Source: Mycoplasmatota bacterium (lineage in GTDB: Bacteria > Bacillota_I > Bacilli_A > Acholeplasmatales > Acholeplasmataceae). Taken from it: a stretch of 37,387 nt of DNA. Made by a program: the position numbers and the translations under genes. Positions 17,185 to 24,648 of the stretch are shown here, one piece after another (within the stretch, counting starts at the first letter, position 1; every line of letters begins with the position of its first letter). The DNA lies in contig JANKMU010000016.1 in NCBI GenBank assembly GCA_024650045.1, positions 1 to 37,387 of the forward strand. Direction: 5' to 3'. The notes beneath the pieces were generated by a model that was not told the DNA's origin, did not search any database, and saw only the letters and a list, made by a program, of their open reading frames with translations.

Positions 17185-17936
17185 TCGCTTTCAATATGTA
17201 TATGTTTAATCGTTTTTTGTGTAAAATCCATAATAACCGCATTTAACTGTTTAGCTCCTGGGGCAACTTCATTTGGAGTTGAAAAGCCATTTAGGAATCT
17301 ATTGATGACAATTTCTTTAGTTACACCTATAACTCCATTTAATGGACCTGTCATACCGACATCAGTTATATATAATGTCCCATTAGGTAATTTTCTAGAA
17401 TCAGCTGTAGGTACATGTGTATGTGTACCAACAACAGCATCAACTCGACCATCTAAGTAATGTCCTAATGCAACTTTCTCTGAGGTTGCTTCAGCATGCA
17501 TATCTACTAATATATAGTCAGCTTCTTCTTTTTCAAGAATTTCATCTATACCTGTGAATGGATCCAACATATTTGCATTCATAAAAGTTCTTCCAAGTGC
17601 ATTGATCACCAATAGTTTTTTGCCATTGAAATTCGTTGTTAAGTAACCTTTGCCTGGAGCTTCACGATAATTGAATGGTCTAACGATGTTTGATTCATCT
17701 ATGAAGTCAAACAACTCTTTATTACCCCACACCCAATTACCCATGGTAATCATATGAATACCTAAACTCATTAACTCTTTATAGATCTTTAAACCAATAC
17801 CTCTACCATTTGAAGCATTTTCTGCGTTTGCTACGATTAAATTGGGACGGTATTCCTTTTTTAGTTCTGGTAAAAAATCATTAACCATTTCTAAACCTGG
17901 TTTACCATAAATATCTCCAATAAATAAAACTTTCAT
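17175..17936 (-). CDS. ymdB: YmdB-family metallophosphoesterase with GNW in place of GNH
   Basis: Member of the YmdB/TIGR00282 family of calcineurin-like phosphodiesterases; the Bacillus protein hydrolyses cyclic nucleotides and affects biofilm and motility decisions. The 253-residue protein keeps the metal-binding pattern: D8 (FIGDIYG), E39-N40 (NAENASNG), N67, H147 (DMHAEAT), H172 and H174 (GTHTHV), plus TDVGMTGP. The catalytic-site His that should follow N67 in the GNH motif is Trp here (MGNWVWGNKE, W68, codon TGG). Activity may therefore be altered or lost. The gene follows rny as in Bacillus but behind a terminator, with no clear promoter of its own and a weak Shine-Dalgarno (AGAAAGAG). 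Confidence 0.92.
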   Translation of the reverse strand: MKVLFIGDIYGKPGLEMVNDFLPELKKEYRPNLIVANAENASNGRGIGLKIYKELMSLGIHMITMGNWVWGNKELFDFIDESNIVRPFNYREAPGKGYLTTNFNGKKLLVINALGRTFMNANMLDPFTGIDEILEKEEADYILVDMHAEATSEKVALGHYLDGRVDAVVGTHTHVPTADSRKLPNGTLYITDVGMTGPLNGVIGVTKEIVINRFLNGFSTPNEVAPGAKQLNAVIMDFTQKTIKHIHIESETV

Positions 17937-17952
17937 TAAATCAACTCTTTCT

Positions 17953-17976
17953 AAAGAAAAGAGGCAAAAGCCTCTT
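17953..17976 (-). terminator. terminator between rny and ymdB
   Basis: The stem AAGAGGC/GCCTCTT (17959-17965/17970-17976) has a 4-base loop and is followed by TTCTTT on the minus strand. It overlaps the rny stop codon (17975-17977) by two bases. ymdB starts only 17 bases beyond the T-rich tail, so the element probably limits ymdB expression. Confidence 0.8.
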
Positions 17977-19549
17977 ATTTTGCAATATCTGTTGCTCGTG
18001 TTTCTCGAATGACCGTTACCTTAATTGTACCAGGATAAGTCATCTTTTCTTCAATTTGTTCCTTAATTTCACGAGCTACCTTGAAGGTCGATAAATCATC
18101 GATTTGATCCGCTTTAACAATAACACGAATCTCACGTCCTGCTTGAATTGCATATGATTTTTCTACTCCAGGAATTTCATTAGAAATGGCTTCTAATTGT
18201 TCTAATCGTTTAATATAATTTTCCATTGATTCGCTACGTGCACCTGGACGAGCTGCTGATAATGCATCTGCTGCTGCAACCAATACTGCAATCACACTTT
18301 CTGCTGGTTTATCACCATGATGTGATGCAATTGCATCTATAACTTCTTTTGGTTCTTTATAACGATTGACGATATTAACACCAATTTCTACGTGTCCACC
18401 TTCTATTTCATGATCTACGGCTTTACCAATATCATGTAATAATCCAGCACGACGAGTTAAAATTTCGTCTTCTCCTATTTCAGCTGCTAATTTTCCTGCT
18501 AGGAATGCAACCTCAATAGAATGTTTCAATACATTTTGTCCATAACTTGTTCTAAAACTTAAACGTCCTAATAATTTCACTAAATCTGGATGGATTTTAC
18601 CAATTCCAGTGGTGAAAACTGCGTCCTCACCAGCTTCGCGGATAAACATATCCACTTCCACTCTAGCTTTTTCTACGACTTCTTCGATTCTACCTGGATG
18701 AATACGACCATCGGATACTAACGTCGTTAATGCACGTTTGGCAATTTCTCTTCTAATCGGATCAAATCCACTTAATACGACAGCTTCTGGTGTATCATCA
18801 ATGATTAGGTCAACACCGGTTAACGCCTCAATTGTGCGAATATTCCGACCTTCTCTACCGATAATACGTCCTTTCATTTCATCGTTAGGTAAATCAACAA
18901 CAGATACAGTTCTTTCCGTCGTTGTCTCGCTAGCATATTTTTGTATAGCTAATGACAACAACTCTTTAGAACGTGATTGTACCTCGTCTTTTGCCTTTTC
19001 TTCTTCTTCTTTAATGTAAGTTGTAATCTCATCTGACATACTTTCTCTAACTCTATCCATGATAATATCTCTAGCTTGTTCAGTATTCAGACCAGAAATT
19101 TCAACTAACTTTAATTCTTGTTGTTTTAAGACTTCTTCCGCTTTGCTATTTAATTGTTCGAGTTGTTCTTTCTTTTCATCGAGTTTTTCTTCACGTAGAG
19201 CTAACGTTTCTTCACGCTTGTCTAAGTGAATAACACGACGATTCAATGTGTCTTCACGTTGTGAAACTTTACTTTCTAGGTTAACCACAACTTGTCTACG
19301 CTCACGTATATCGTTATCAAACTCTTTACGTAACGCAAATATTTCTTGCTTTGCTTCTAAAACACTTTCTCTCTTGGATTTTTCTGCTTCTTTTCTTCCA
19401 TCATCAACAATTTTTTGGGCCAAATCACGACTTTCTTTAAGGTTTTTTTCGCGCTGCCAAACACGAACAAAATATCCTATGATAAAAGTTATGACGGCTA
19501 GCAAAACGGAGATGACTGCCTCAATAACAATTAATGCTACTGGTAACAT
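17975..19549 (-). CDS. rny: ribonuclease Y
   Basis: Membrane-anchored endoribonuclease that starts decay of many mRNAs in Firmicutes. The 524-residue protein has the standard layout. An N-terminal membrane helix (about 4-28) is followed by a long charged coiled coil (about 30-200), a KH domain ([19 protein letters not shown]) and an HD domain with the metal-binding HD in [13 protein letters not shown]. The Shine-Dalgarno GGAGGTG precedes the ATG. Transcription starts from a promoter at 19623-19652, giving a leader of about 65-70 bases with a hairpin. RicA, encoded at 15364, is a likely helper protein. Confidence 0.97.
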   Translation of the reverse strand: MLPVALIVIEAVISVLLAVITFIIGYFVRVWQREKNLKESRDLAQKIVDDGRKEAEKSKRESVLEAKQEIFALRKEFDNDIRERRQVVVNLESKVSQREDTLNRRVIHLDKREETLALREEKLDEKKEQLEQLNSKAEEVLKQQELKLVEISGLNTEQARDIIMDRVRESMSDEITTYIKEEEEKAKDEVQSRSKELLSLAIQKYASETTTERTVSVVDLPNDEMKGRIIGREGRNIRTIEALTGVDLIIDDTPEAVVLSGFDPIRREIAKRALTTLVSDGRIHPGRIEEVVEKARVEVDMFIREAGEDAVFTTGIGKIHPDLVKLLGRLSFRTSYGQNVLKHSIEVAFLAGKLAAEIGEDEILTRRAGLLHDIGKAVDHEIEGGHVEIGVNIVNRYKEPKEVIDAIASHHGDKPAESVIAVLVAAADALSAARPGARSESMENYIKRLEQLEAISNEIPGVEKSYAIQAGREIRVIVKADQIDDLSTFKVAREIKEQIEEKMTYPGTIKVTVIRETRATDIAK

Positions 19550-19578
19550 TCTTACACCTCCATTTTATTTTATTTTTA

Positions 19579-19600
19579 ACAATTGATTAAATCAAATTGT
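19579..19600 (-). promoter_or_regulatory. hairpin in the rny leader
   Basis: An inverted repeat (ACAATTTGATT...AATCAATTGT on the minus strand) can form about 9-10 base pairs with a single bulge and a tiny loop. It lies about 30 bases before the rny ATG. It is followed by an A-rich stretch and not by a U-tract, so it is not a terminator. A role in mRNA stability or self-cleavage by RNase Y is conjecture. Confidence 0.4.
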
Positions 19601-19622
19601 CACATACTAGTTGTACTAAATC

Positions 19623-19652
19623 ATTATACCTTATTTTTTGTTATCAAGTCAA
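19623..19652 (-). promoter_or_regulatory. promoter of rny
   Basis: TTGACT (19647-19652) and a perfect TATAAT (19623-19628) have an 18-base spacer. It lies back to back with the plus-strand promoter at 19706. Confidence 0.65.
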
Positions 19653-19705
19653 TGAAGAAACCATTAAAGATTTTGGTTTTCATTTTTATTTTTTTAATTT
19701 TAAGG

Positions 19706-19711
19706 TATAAT
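19706..19711 (+). promoter_or_regulatory. -10 element for the plus-strand membrane protein gene
   Basis: A perfect TATAAT in GGTATAATAAG lies 38 bases upstream of the preferred ATG. The upstream region is T-rich, with no clear -35. Confidence 0.5.
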
Positions 19712-19748
19712 AAGATGTGAAAACAAGATGAAGGAGCATTCTTATATT

Positions 19749-20369
19749 ATGATAAACAATAAACCAGTAGCTGCACAATTTAATTTTTGGAAATGGCTAC
19801 ATAAAAATCGAATTAAAGTTGTAACTTATTCTTTCTTAATTATTATCCCATTAACACTATTATTAACTGCCTACATTGGAACTTACACAACACACACAAA
19901 GGTTCATTTTGATCAGGAAGTAACGGAAAACACAGAATATATTTCAAAATTTACTGATATGGATGAAATTGATGCTTTTGAATTATCTATTGATTGGAAG
20001 GAATTAAAATATCCAGTTTTAAATGAAGATGATGAATTATCTGGTGGATATTATATGTTTTCAATGTTTTACACAGCAAAACAAAACTATTCTGTTATTT
20101 CAATGACAGTTACACCTGTACTAAAAACTAATTGGACAGATATAAGATCTATGGGAAATCCTGTAACATTAACGCCATCAGCAAGAAATGTGCAGATTCC
20201 ATTTAATTATGAATTGCCGGTTAAACCTTTATGGTTTGTAACAGTTGAAGAACCCATCTTATATTTAAAGATAGATTATACATTTGTAACAGCTACCAAT
20301 GAAATCGCTAAAACCGTTTATATACAATTTATTTTGTCTGAAATTAATCCAGATAAAGTTGTTGCATAA
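19749..20369 (+). CDS. unknown single-pass membrane protein
   Basis: I do not recognise this protein (206 residues from the chosen start). A short basic cytoplasmic segment (FWKWLHKNRIK) precedes one membrane helix at about 24-46. About 160 residues with alternating beta-strand character then presumably lie outside the cell. There are no cysteines, no lipobox and no catalytic motif that I can name. The alternative ATG at 19728 has no Shine-Dalgarno, and its first codons contain AAGGAG, which serves the ATG at 19749 with a rather long spacing (12 bases). The gene stands alone on the plus strand between rny and the thioesterase gene, with its own -10 and a strong terminator, and interrupts the Bacillus-like recA-rny neighbourhood. 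Confidence 0.75.
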   Translation: MINNKPVAAQFNFWKWLHKNRIKVVTYSFLIIIPLTLLLTAYIGTYTTHTKVHFDQEVTENTEYISKFTDMDEIDAFELSIDWKELKYPVLNEDDELSGGYYMFSMFYTAKQNYSVISMTVTPVLKTNWTDIRSMGNPVTLTPSARNVQIPFNYELPVKPLWFVTVEEPILYLKIDYTFVTATNEIAKTVYIQFILSEINPDKVVA

Positions 20370-20411
20370 TACAGGGACTTAAAGTTTTTAAATTATTTTA
20401 TTTGCATATAA

Positions 20412-20457
20412 AAACAAAAAGATGCACCTAAACAACTTTAGGAGCATCTTTTTGTTT
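20412..20457. terminator. bidirectional terminator between convergent genes
   Basis: A very strong 20-bp stem with one A-A mismatch: outer arms 20412-20420/20449-20457, then GATGC/GCATC and CCTAAA/TTTAGG around loop CAAC. The A-run on one side and T-run on the other make it work both ways. It separates the plus-strand membrane protein gene from the minus-strand thioesterase gene. Confidence 0.9.
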
Positions 20458-20492
20458 ATTGTCTATGACAAGAAATATCTCTTAGACTTTTT

Positions 20493-20906
20493 CTATTTTT
20501 CGATGTTTTTAGTAAATAACTTATACATATCGGGATTAGTTTTTTCTATATTCATTGGTCTAAATTGATTGTTTAACCAAACAAGTCTTGTTTCTCCAAT
20601 ATGAATTAACTCATTATTTTTATCATAGAGTTCATATCTAAACTCCATTTGAACTCCAGAAAATTCAATTAACAGTGTTCTTTGTGTATAAGTTTCACCA
20701 AATTTAGAAGGTTTCTTAAAAATTGATTTCATTTCAACCATTGCTAAACTGATATTTTGTTCTTCAATCTTTGGAAACGGTATACCTATATCGTCACAAA
20801 ACTTAACTCTACCCATTTCATACCATATTGGGTAAACTGAATGATGAATAACACCCATTTGATCTGTTTCTTGATATCTTGGTTCAATCGTTAATACTGA
20901 CTTCAT
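20493..20906 (-). CDS. acyl-CoA thioesterase, 4HBT hotdog family
   Basis: A 137-residue single hotdog-fold protein like YbgC/FadM thioesterases, which hydrolyse acyl-CoA thioesters. The active-site segment YQETDQMGVIHHSVYPIWYE has the Asp, the GV and His, and the W-x-E pattern of the 4HBT family. The substrate cannot be read from the sequence; fatty-acyl or branched acyl-CoA are the usual ones. The start has AAGGAGG. A recA terminator lies upstream, so it needs read-through or a weak promoter of its own (TATAGT is present near 20930). Confidence 0.85.
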   Translation of the reverse strand: MKSVLTIEPRYQETDQMGVIHHSVYPIWYEMGRVKFCDDIGIPFPKIEEQNISLAMVEMKSIFKKPSKFGETYTQRTLLIEFSGVQMEFRYELYDKNNELIHIGETRLVWLNNQFRPMNIEKTNPDMYKLFTKNIEK

Positions 20907-20946
20907 TTTAATACCTCCTTAAACTTATTTGCAACTATAGGTGTTG

Positions 20947-20972
20947 AAAAAATGTCATACATGCGTATGACA
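20947..20972 (-). terminator. terminator after recA
   Basis: The stem TGTCATAC/GTATGACA (20953-20960/20965-20972) has a 4-base loop and is followed by six Ts on the minus strand. It starts 7 bases beyond the recA stop codon. Confidence 0.85.
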
Positions 20973-20979
20973 CTTTATC

Positions 20980-21984
20980 TTATTTTTTTTCATATGAAAT
21001 GCTATAGTGATCAAGCACTTGTTGATTAATCTTTTTCATAATATCTGGATGATCAGTTAAATACTGTTTTGCGTTTTCTCTACCTTGACCTATTTTGTCT
21101 CCATCATAGGCAAACCATGCTCCGCTTTTTTGAATGATATCTAGATCTGATGCTAAGTCAACAAGTTCTCCAACTCTTGAAATACCTTTACCATATATAA
21201 TATCAACGCTTACGACCTTGAATGGTGGAGCAACTTTGTTCTTAACAACTTTAATGTTTGCTTTATTACCAACGATATCAGTTGCATTTTTAATTTGTTC
21301 ACTACGTCTAATCTCTAATCTCACGGATGAATAGAACTTTAATGCTCTACCACCTGGAGTAGTTTCTGGAGATCCAAACATAACACCAACTTTTTCGCGA
21401 ATTTGGTTAATAAAAATAGCTGTTGAATTCGCTTTAGAAATAACACCTGATAATTTTCTCATAGCTTGACTCATTAATCTTGCTTGTAAACCAACATGAG
21501 AATCGCCCATTTCACCATTAATTTCTGCTTCAGGAACTAATGCTGCAACAGAGTCAATGACAATCATATCAACCGATCCACTGCGAATCAATGCCTCAGC
21601 GATTTCTAATGCTTGTTCACCAGTGTCTGGTTGTGATAATAATAGATTATCAACATCAACACCAAGTGCTCTTGCATATTGTGGGTCAAGTGCATGTTCA
21701 GCATCTATAAATGCGACATATCCACCTAATTTTTGCACCTCAGATATTGCATGAAGTGCAAGTGTTGTTTTACCCGAACTCTCAGGTCCATAAATTTCAA
21801 TAATTCTACCTTTTGGATATCCACCAATACCTAGTGCTATATCTAATCCTAAAGAACCAGTAGGATGTGCTTCAACATGTCGATCAGGTTCATCACCCAA
21901 TCTCATAATTGACCCTTTACCATACTGTTTTTCGATTTGTTTCATTGCGACCTCTAAGGCCTGTGCTCTTTTATCTTTGTCCAT
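20980..21984 (-). CDS. recA: recombinase RecA
   Basis: Forms filaments on single-stranded DNA, drives homologous pairing and, where present, SOS signalling. The 334-residue protein has Walker [11 protein letters not shown], the MAW/L1 region around [22 protein letters not shown], and [14 protein letters not shown] (L2). The C-terminal tail is short and ends YSISYEKK, without the long acidic tail of E. coli RecA. The start has GGAGGTAGACTCA. It follows pgsA by 46 bases, as in the Bacillus neighbourhood with cinA removed. I see no LexA-box-like palindrome just upstream. Confidence 0.98.
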   Translation of the reverse strand: MDKDKRAQALEVAMKQIEKQYGKGSIMRLGDEPDRHVEAHPTGSLGLDIALGIGGYPKGRIIEIYGPESSGKTTLALHAISEVQKLGGYVAFIDAEHALDPQYARALGVDVDNLLLSQPDTGEQALEIAEALIRSGSVDMIVIDSVAALVPEAEINGEMGDSHVGLQARLMSQAMRKLSGVISKANSTAIFINQIREKVGVMFGSPETTPGGRALKFYSSVRLEIRRSEQIKNATDIVGNKANIKVVKNKVAPPFKVVSVDIIYGKGISRVGELVDLASDLDIIQKSGAWFAYDGDKIGQGRENAKQYLTDHPDIMKKINQQVLDHYSISYEKK

Positions 21985-22030
21985 TGAGTCTACCTCCGAC
22001 TTATAATAGTTGTTTTTTTATTGTTTTACT

Positions 22031-22600
22031 TTAAATACTTTCAAATATAGTGTTTCTATTTTTGATTAAATAATCTAATCCGCTTATTACTGTAAAGAAG
22101 ATTGCTACCCAAAATATAATATTACCTATCATCGGATGAAACCCAAAATCATTAAATAATAAAATGATAAGTGCAACCATCGTAGATGCTGTTTTAAACT
22201 TTCCATAAGGTGATGCTGCAATGACATTACCTCTCTCAATTGCTAACAACCTAATACCTGTAACAGCAAACTCGCGAACAATAACGATCATGACAGCCCA
22301 TAAAGGCACTCTTGATGGGTCTAGAACCATAAGATATAAAAATGCTGCTAATACTAATATTTTATCCGCAATCGGATCTAAGAACTTTCCAAACGTCGTA
22401 ATTTGATCATATTTTCTAGCAATATAACCGTCTAGAAAATCAGTAAATGCTGCTAATACAAACAAGATTGCAAACACAAATTGATTGATATCCATAGCAA
22501 AAAAGCCAATTGGAATTTGCAAAGGCTTTAAATAAATAAAGACAATCATTATTGGAATCATCAAAACTCTAAGTATAGTAAGTTTATTTGCAGTCGTCAT
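22031..22600 (-). CDS. pgsA: CDP-diacylglycerol-glycerol-3-phosphate 3-phosphatidyltransferase
   Basis: Membrane enzyme that makes phosphatidylglycerol phosphate from CDP-diacylglycerol and glycerol 3-phosphate. The CDP-alcohol phosphotransferase motif DG-x2-AR-x8-G-x3-D-x3-D is intact (DGYIARKYDQITTFGKFLDP, then IAD), and several membrane helices flank it. I start it at the ATG at 22600 (189 residues, MTTANKLTILRV), which has AAAGGAAG before it. The in-frame ATG at 22639 would add 13 polar residues and lies within the promoter. Same transcript as recA, with no terminator between them. Confidence 0.95.
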   Translation of the reverse strand: MTTANKLTILRVLMIPIMIVFIYLKPLQIPIGFFAMDINQFVFAILFVLAAFTDFLDGYIARKYDQITTFGKFLDPIADKILVLAAFLYLMVLDPSRVPLWAVMIVIVREFAVTGIRLLAIERGNVIAASPYGKFKTASTMVALIILLFNDFGFHPMIGNIIFWVAIFFTVISGLDYLIKNRNTIFESI

Positions 22601-22629
22601 TTTGTTACTTCCTTTAACTTTATAAGTAT

Positions 22630-22638
22630 ATTTTACCA
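22630..22638 (-). promoter_or_regulatory. extended -10 promoter of pgsA-recA
   Basis: The minus strand reads TGGTAAAAT, about 30 bases upstream of the pgsA start. No good -35 is seen at 17 bases. It is divergent from the rpsT promoter. Confidence 0.4.
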
Positions 22639-22655
22639 TAAATATGCGTTTCCTG

Positions 22656-22684
22656 TTGCAATTTTAATATGCTTTTGATACAAT
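22656..22684 (+). promoter_or_regulatory. promoter of rpsT
   Basis: TTGCAA (22656-22661) and TACAAT (22679-22684) have a 17-base spacer. The leader before the rpsT GTG is about 20 bases. Confidence 0.65.
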
Positions 22685-22711
22685 GGTTATGCGCATATGG
22701 GAGGTGAAATT

Positions 22712-22978
22712 GTGGCAAATATTAAACAACAAATTAAACGTAATAAAACTAATGAAAAACGTCGTTTACACAACGCTTCTTTTAAATCATCCGTAAAAAC
22801 TGCGATTAAAGCTGTCGAAACTGCTGTAGCAGCTAATGAAAAAGAAAAAGCAATCGAATCATTATCTTTCGCACATAAGAAGTTAGATAAAGGATTAGCT
22901 AAAGGCATCTTTCATAAGAACTTTGTCGCTAGACATAAATCAAGTTTAGCTCTTATGGTTAATAACCTAGAAAATTAG
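22712..22978 (+). CDS. rpsT: 30S ribosomal protein S20
   Basis: Small primary rRNA-binding protein of the 30S subunit, 88 residues, lysine-rich and helical (ANIKQQIKRNKTNEKRR, then SSVKTAIKAV). The start is the GTG at 22712, preceded by GGGAGGTGAAATT. The ATG at 22697 overlaps that Shine-Dalgarno and would add five residues not found in S20 proteins. It is one of two plus-strand genes in the window. In Bacillus it also stands beside holA in the opposite orientation. Confidence 0.97.
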   Translation: MANIKQQIKRNKTNEKRRLHNASFKSSVKTAIKAVETAVAANEKEKAIESLSFAHKKLDKGLAKGIFHKNFVARHKSSLALMVNNLEN

Positions 22979-23000
22979 GACACAATGTGTCTTTTTTTTT
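22979..23000 (+). terminator. terminator after rpsT
   Basis: A short stem GACAC/GTGTC (22979-22983/22987-22991) with a 3-base loop is followed by nine Ts. It begins directly after the rpsT stop codon, and its T-run reaches the stop codon of the opposing exonuclease gene. Confidence 0.75.
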
Positions 23001-23655
23001 AGCTATTTTCGATTTCTCTACGTCCACCTTTTTGTGCTATATATTTGACATGCGGTAATTTTACTCCAGAAACACCATATTTATGATTATACCCAATAAC
23101 ATTAATATATTTCTCAATGTTATCCTTTTCAAGACTCATTTTCTTTAATGCTTCAAGCGTTGCCTTGATATCATCTAAAGCTCTATGTGTATTTGGAACC
23201 TCAACACGATATGTTTCTACTGCTTGATCTAGACGATGTGGATATGGGTGACGATCTTTATAAATCGCCATGACATCTAGAATGTCATTTTTTATTTGGA
23301 AATTGTGGTCCCAAAATTTTTTGAAAAAATAAGTTAGAAATGACAAATCAAACTGAATATTATATGCAACCAATAAAGTTCGGTCGTCTTGATACATTTT
23401 GAAAAATTGATGAAATGCTTCTTCTTGAGATAAACCATCTCTAAGTAACATTTCATCAGTAATTTTTGTTATTTCAGTTATTTTTAGAGGAAGTGGACGA
23501 TCAGCCATAACAAGTGCAGACATCTCATCAGTAATTCTATACTTCCCATCAACTCGCTCTAAAACAATCGCTCCAATTTCAATAATTTGATCACGATCAG
23601 CATAAAGCCCTGTTGTTTCAAAATCAAATAGCAAGATTCTATCATGTGTTAACAT
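22999..23655 (-). CDS. DEDDh 3'-5' exonuclease, DnaQ-like
   Basis: A 218-residue protein with the three exonuclease motifs of the DnaQ superfamily: DFETTG near residue 11, NIQFDLSFL near 100, and HRALDDIKAT near 158, carrying the His of the DEDDh subclass. It resembles the proofreading exonuclease of PolC or a stand-alone epsilon-like protein. The true substrate (DNA proofreading, repair or RNA) cannot be decided from sequence alone. It starts one base after holA ends, with GGAG inside holA, so it is made together with the clamp-loader delta subunit. Confidence 0.85.
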   Translation of the reverse strand: MLTHDRILLFDFETTGLYADRDQIIEIGAIVLERVDGKYRITDEMSALVMADRPLPLKITEITKITDEMLLRDGLSQEEAFHQFFKMYQDDRTLLVAYNIQFDLSFLTYFFKKFWDHNFQIKNDILDVMAIYKDRHPYPHRLDQAVETYRVEVPNTHRALDDIKATLEALKKMSLEKDNIEKYINVIGYNHKYGVSGVKLPHVKYIAQKGGRREIENS

Positions 23656-23656
23656 A

Positions 23657-24604
23657 TCATGCTCCTAACAAATAAAGTTCTAGTCCTAATTTTTTATCTA
23701 TTTTCCCAGATTTAATATCATAATCAAGTTTAGACAATTTCTTCAAGTGATTTTCTAATATTTGAAAATTCACAGATTGGGCATTTTTAACTAAATAATA
23801 CGCACGTCCACTTTTGATATGAAAATGTTCTGCAATTTGATCTTGACGATAACCTTTGTCTAATAATAGTTTAGCGTGCATCAATTCTCTAACTTTACCT
23901 ACTATATTATTTAATATACGTAATGGATCTTCATTACGAGCAATAAGATCGTAAAAAATCTCAATAGTTTTTGTTTGATTTTTTGAAAGTAATGCATTTG
24001 TTAATTCAAAAATGTTTTCTTCTAAATTTCTACTTACAAGTAATGTTACTGCTTTTTCATGTATTTCTTTAGTATCATATGCAAACAACATTAATTTCTC
24101 AGCCTCTTGATTGATTAAGTTAAAATCTAAATTTGTTCTTTCAAGTAATGCATCTACTGCATCATCTGTTATAGTATATTGATATTTTTTAAACATGTTT
24201 TTAATAAATTCAGGATAATCCTTTTTCTCCATATCCTTAACTTTCTCAATAAATGCATATTTAAATAAAGCTGCACCTAATGCTGAGGTATCAGGTAACA
24301 ACTGAGAAACTGCAATAATTAATATAACATCAGGGTTTGGTTTTTCAAAATAAGAAATCCAACTGTTAATGACGTATTCATCCTCTTTTTCTAATTCTTC
24401 AATATTTCTAATAACAATAACTTTAGTTTCAGCAAAAAAAGAAACTGTTTGTAAATCTTCTAAAATATCATCACTAGGATTTTCTAATAAATCGTATTTA
24501 ATAATATTAAAAGGGTCAACATTAAATTCCTTAATTTTTTCTTCAATTGTGTGGTTTAATAAAAACTCATTTGTGCAATGATATAAATAAATGGCTTCGG
24601 CCAT
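23657..24604 (-). CDS. holA: DNA polymerase III delta subunit
   Basis: Clamp-loader subunit that opens the beta clamp. The protein has about 315 residues, with the N-terminal LYHCTNEFLLNHTIEE, the central ETKVIVIRNIEEL region and the C-terminal collar helices. Its position (comEC-holA-rpsT) is as for Bacillus yqeN. I choose the second of two close ATGs (24604), because the Shine-Dalgarno AGGGGGC directly abuts the first (24610). The stop is UGA. Confidence 0.9.
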   Translation of the reverse strand: MAEAIYLYHCTNEFLLNHTIEEKIKEFNVDPFNIIKYDLLENPSDDILEDLQTVSFFAETKVIVIRNIEELEKEDEYVINSWISYFEKPNPDVILIIAVSQLLPDTSALGAALFKYAFIEKVKDMEKKDYPEFIKNMFKKYQYTITDDAVDALLERTNLDFNLINQEAEKLMLFAYDTKEIHEKAVTLLVSRNLEENIFELTNALLSKNQTKTIEIFYDLIARNEDPLRILNNIVGKVRELMHAKLLLDKGYRQDQIAEHFHIKSGRAYYLVKNAQSVNFQILENHLKKLSKLDYDIKSGKIDKKLGLELYLLGA

Positions 24605-24630
24605 AATCATGCCCCCTGACTGTTACTATC

Positions 24631-24636
24631 ATTATA
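24631..24636 (-). promoter_or_regulatory. -10 element of holA
   Basis: A perfect TATAAT (minus strand, AGTATAATG) lies in the 44-base gap between holA and comEC, about 27 bases before the holA start. The -35 is not evident. No terminator follows comEC, so read-through is also possible. Confidence 0.45.
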
Positions 24637-24648
24637 CTAAAAATCACT

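Noticed and set aside
20458-20492. Second hairpin next to the thioesterase stop codon
   Set aside because: The stem is short and interrupted, without a U-tract. The strong terminator at 20412-20457 explains termination here.
21985-22030. LexA/SOS operator upstream of recA
   Set aside because: I looked for a Bacillus-type GAAC-n4-GTTC palindrome or similar in the pgsA-recA gap and saw none.
22601-22639. Upstream ATG for pgsA
   Set aside because: It coincides with the likely promoter -10 region and has no ribosome site, whereas the ATG at 22600 has AAAGGAAG at proper spacing.
22697-22711. ATG start for rpsT
   Set aside because: The ATG GGA GGT run is itself the Shine-Dalgarno of the GTG at 22712, and S20 proteins begin with the (M)AN(I)K sequence.
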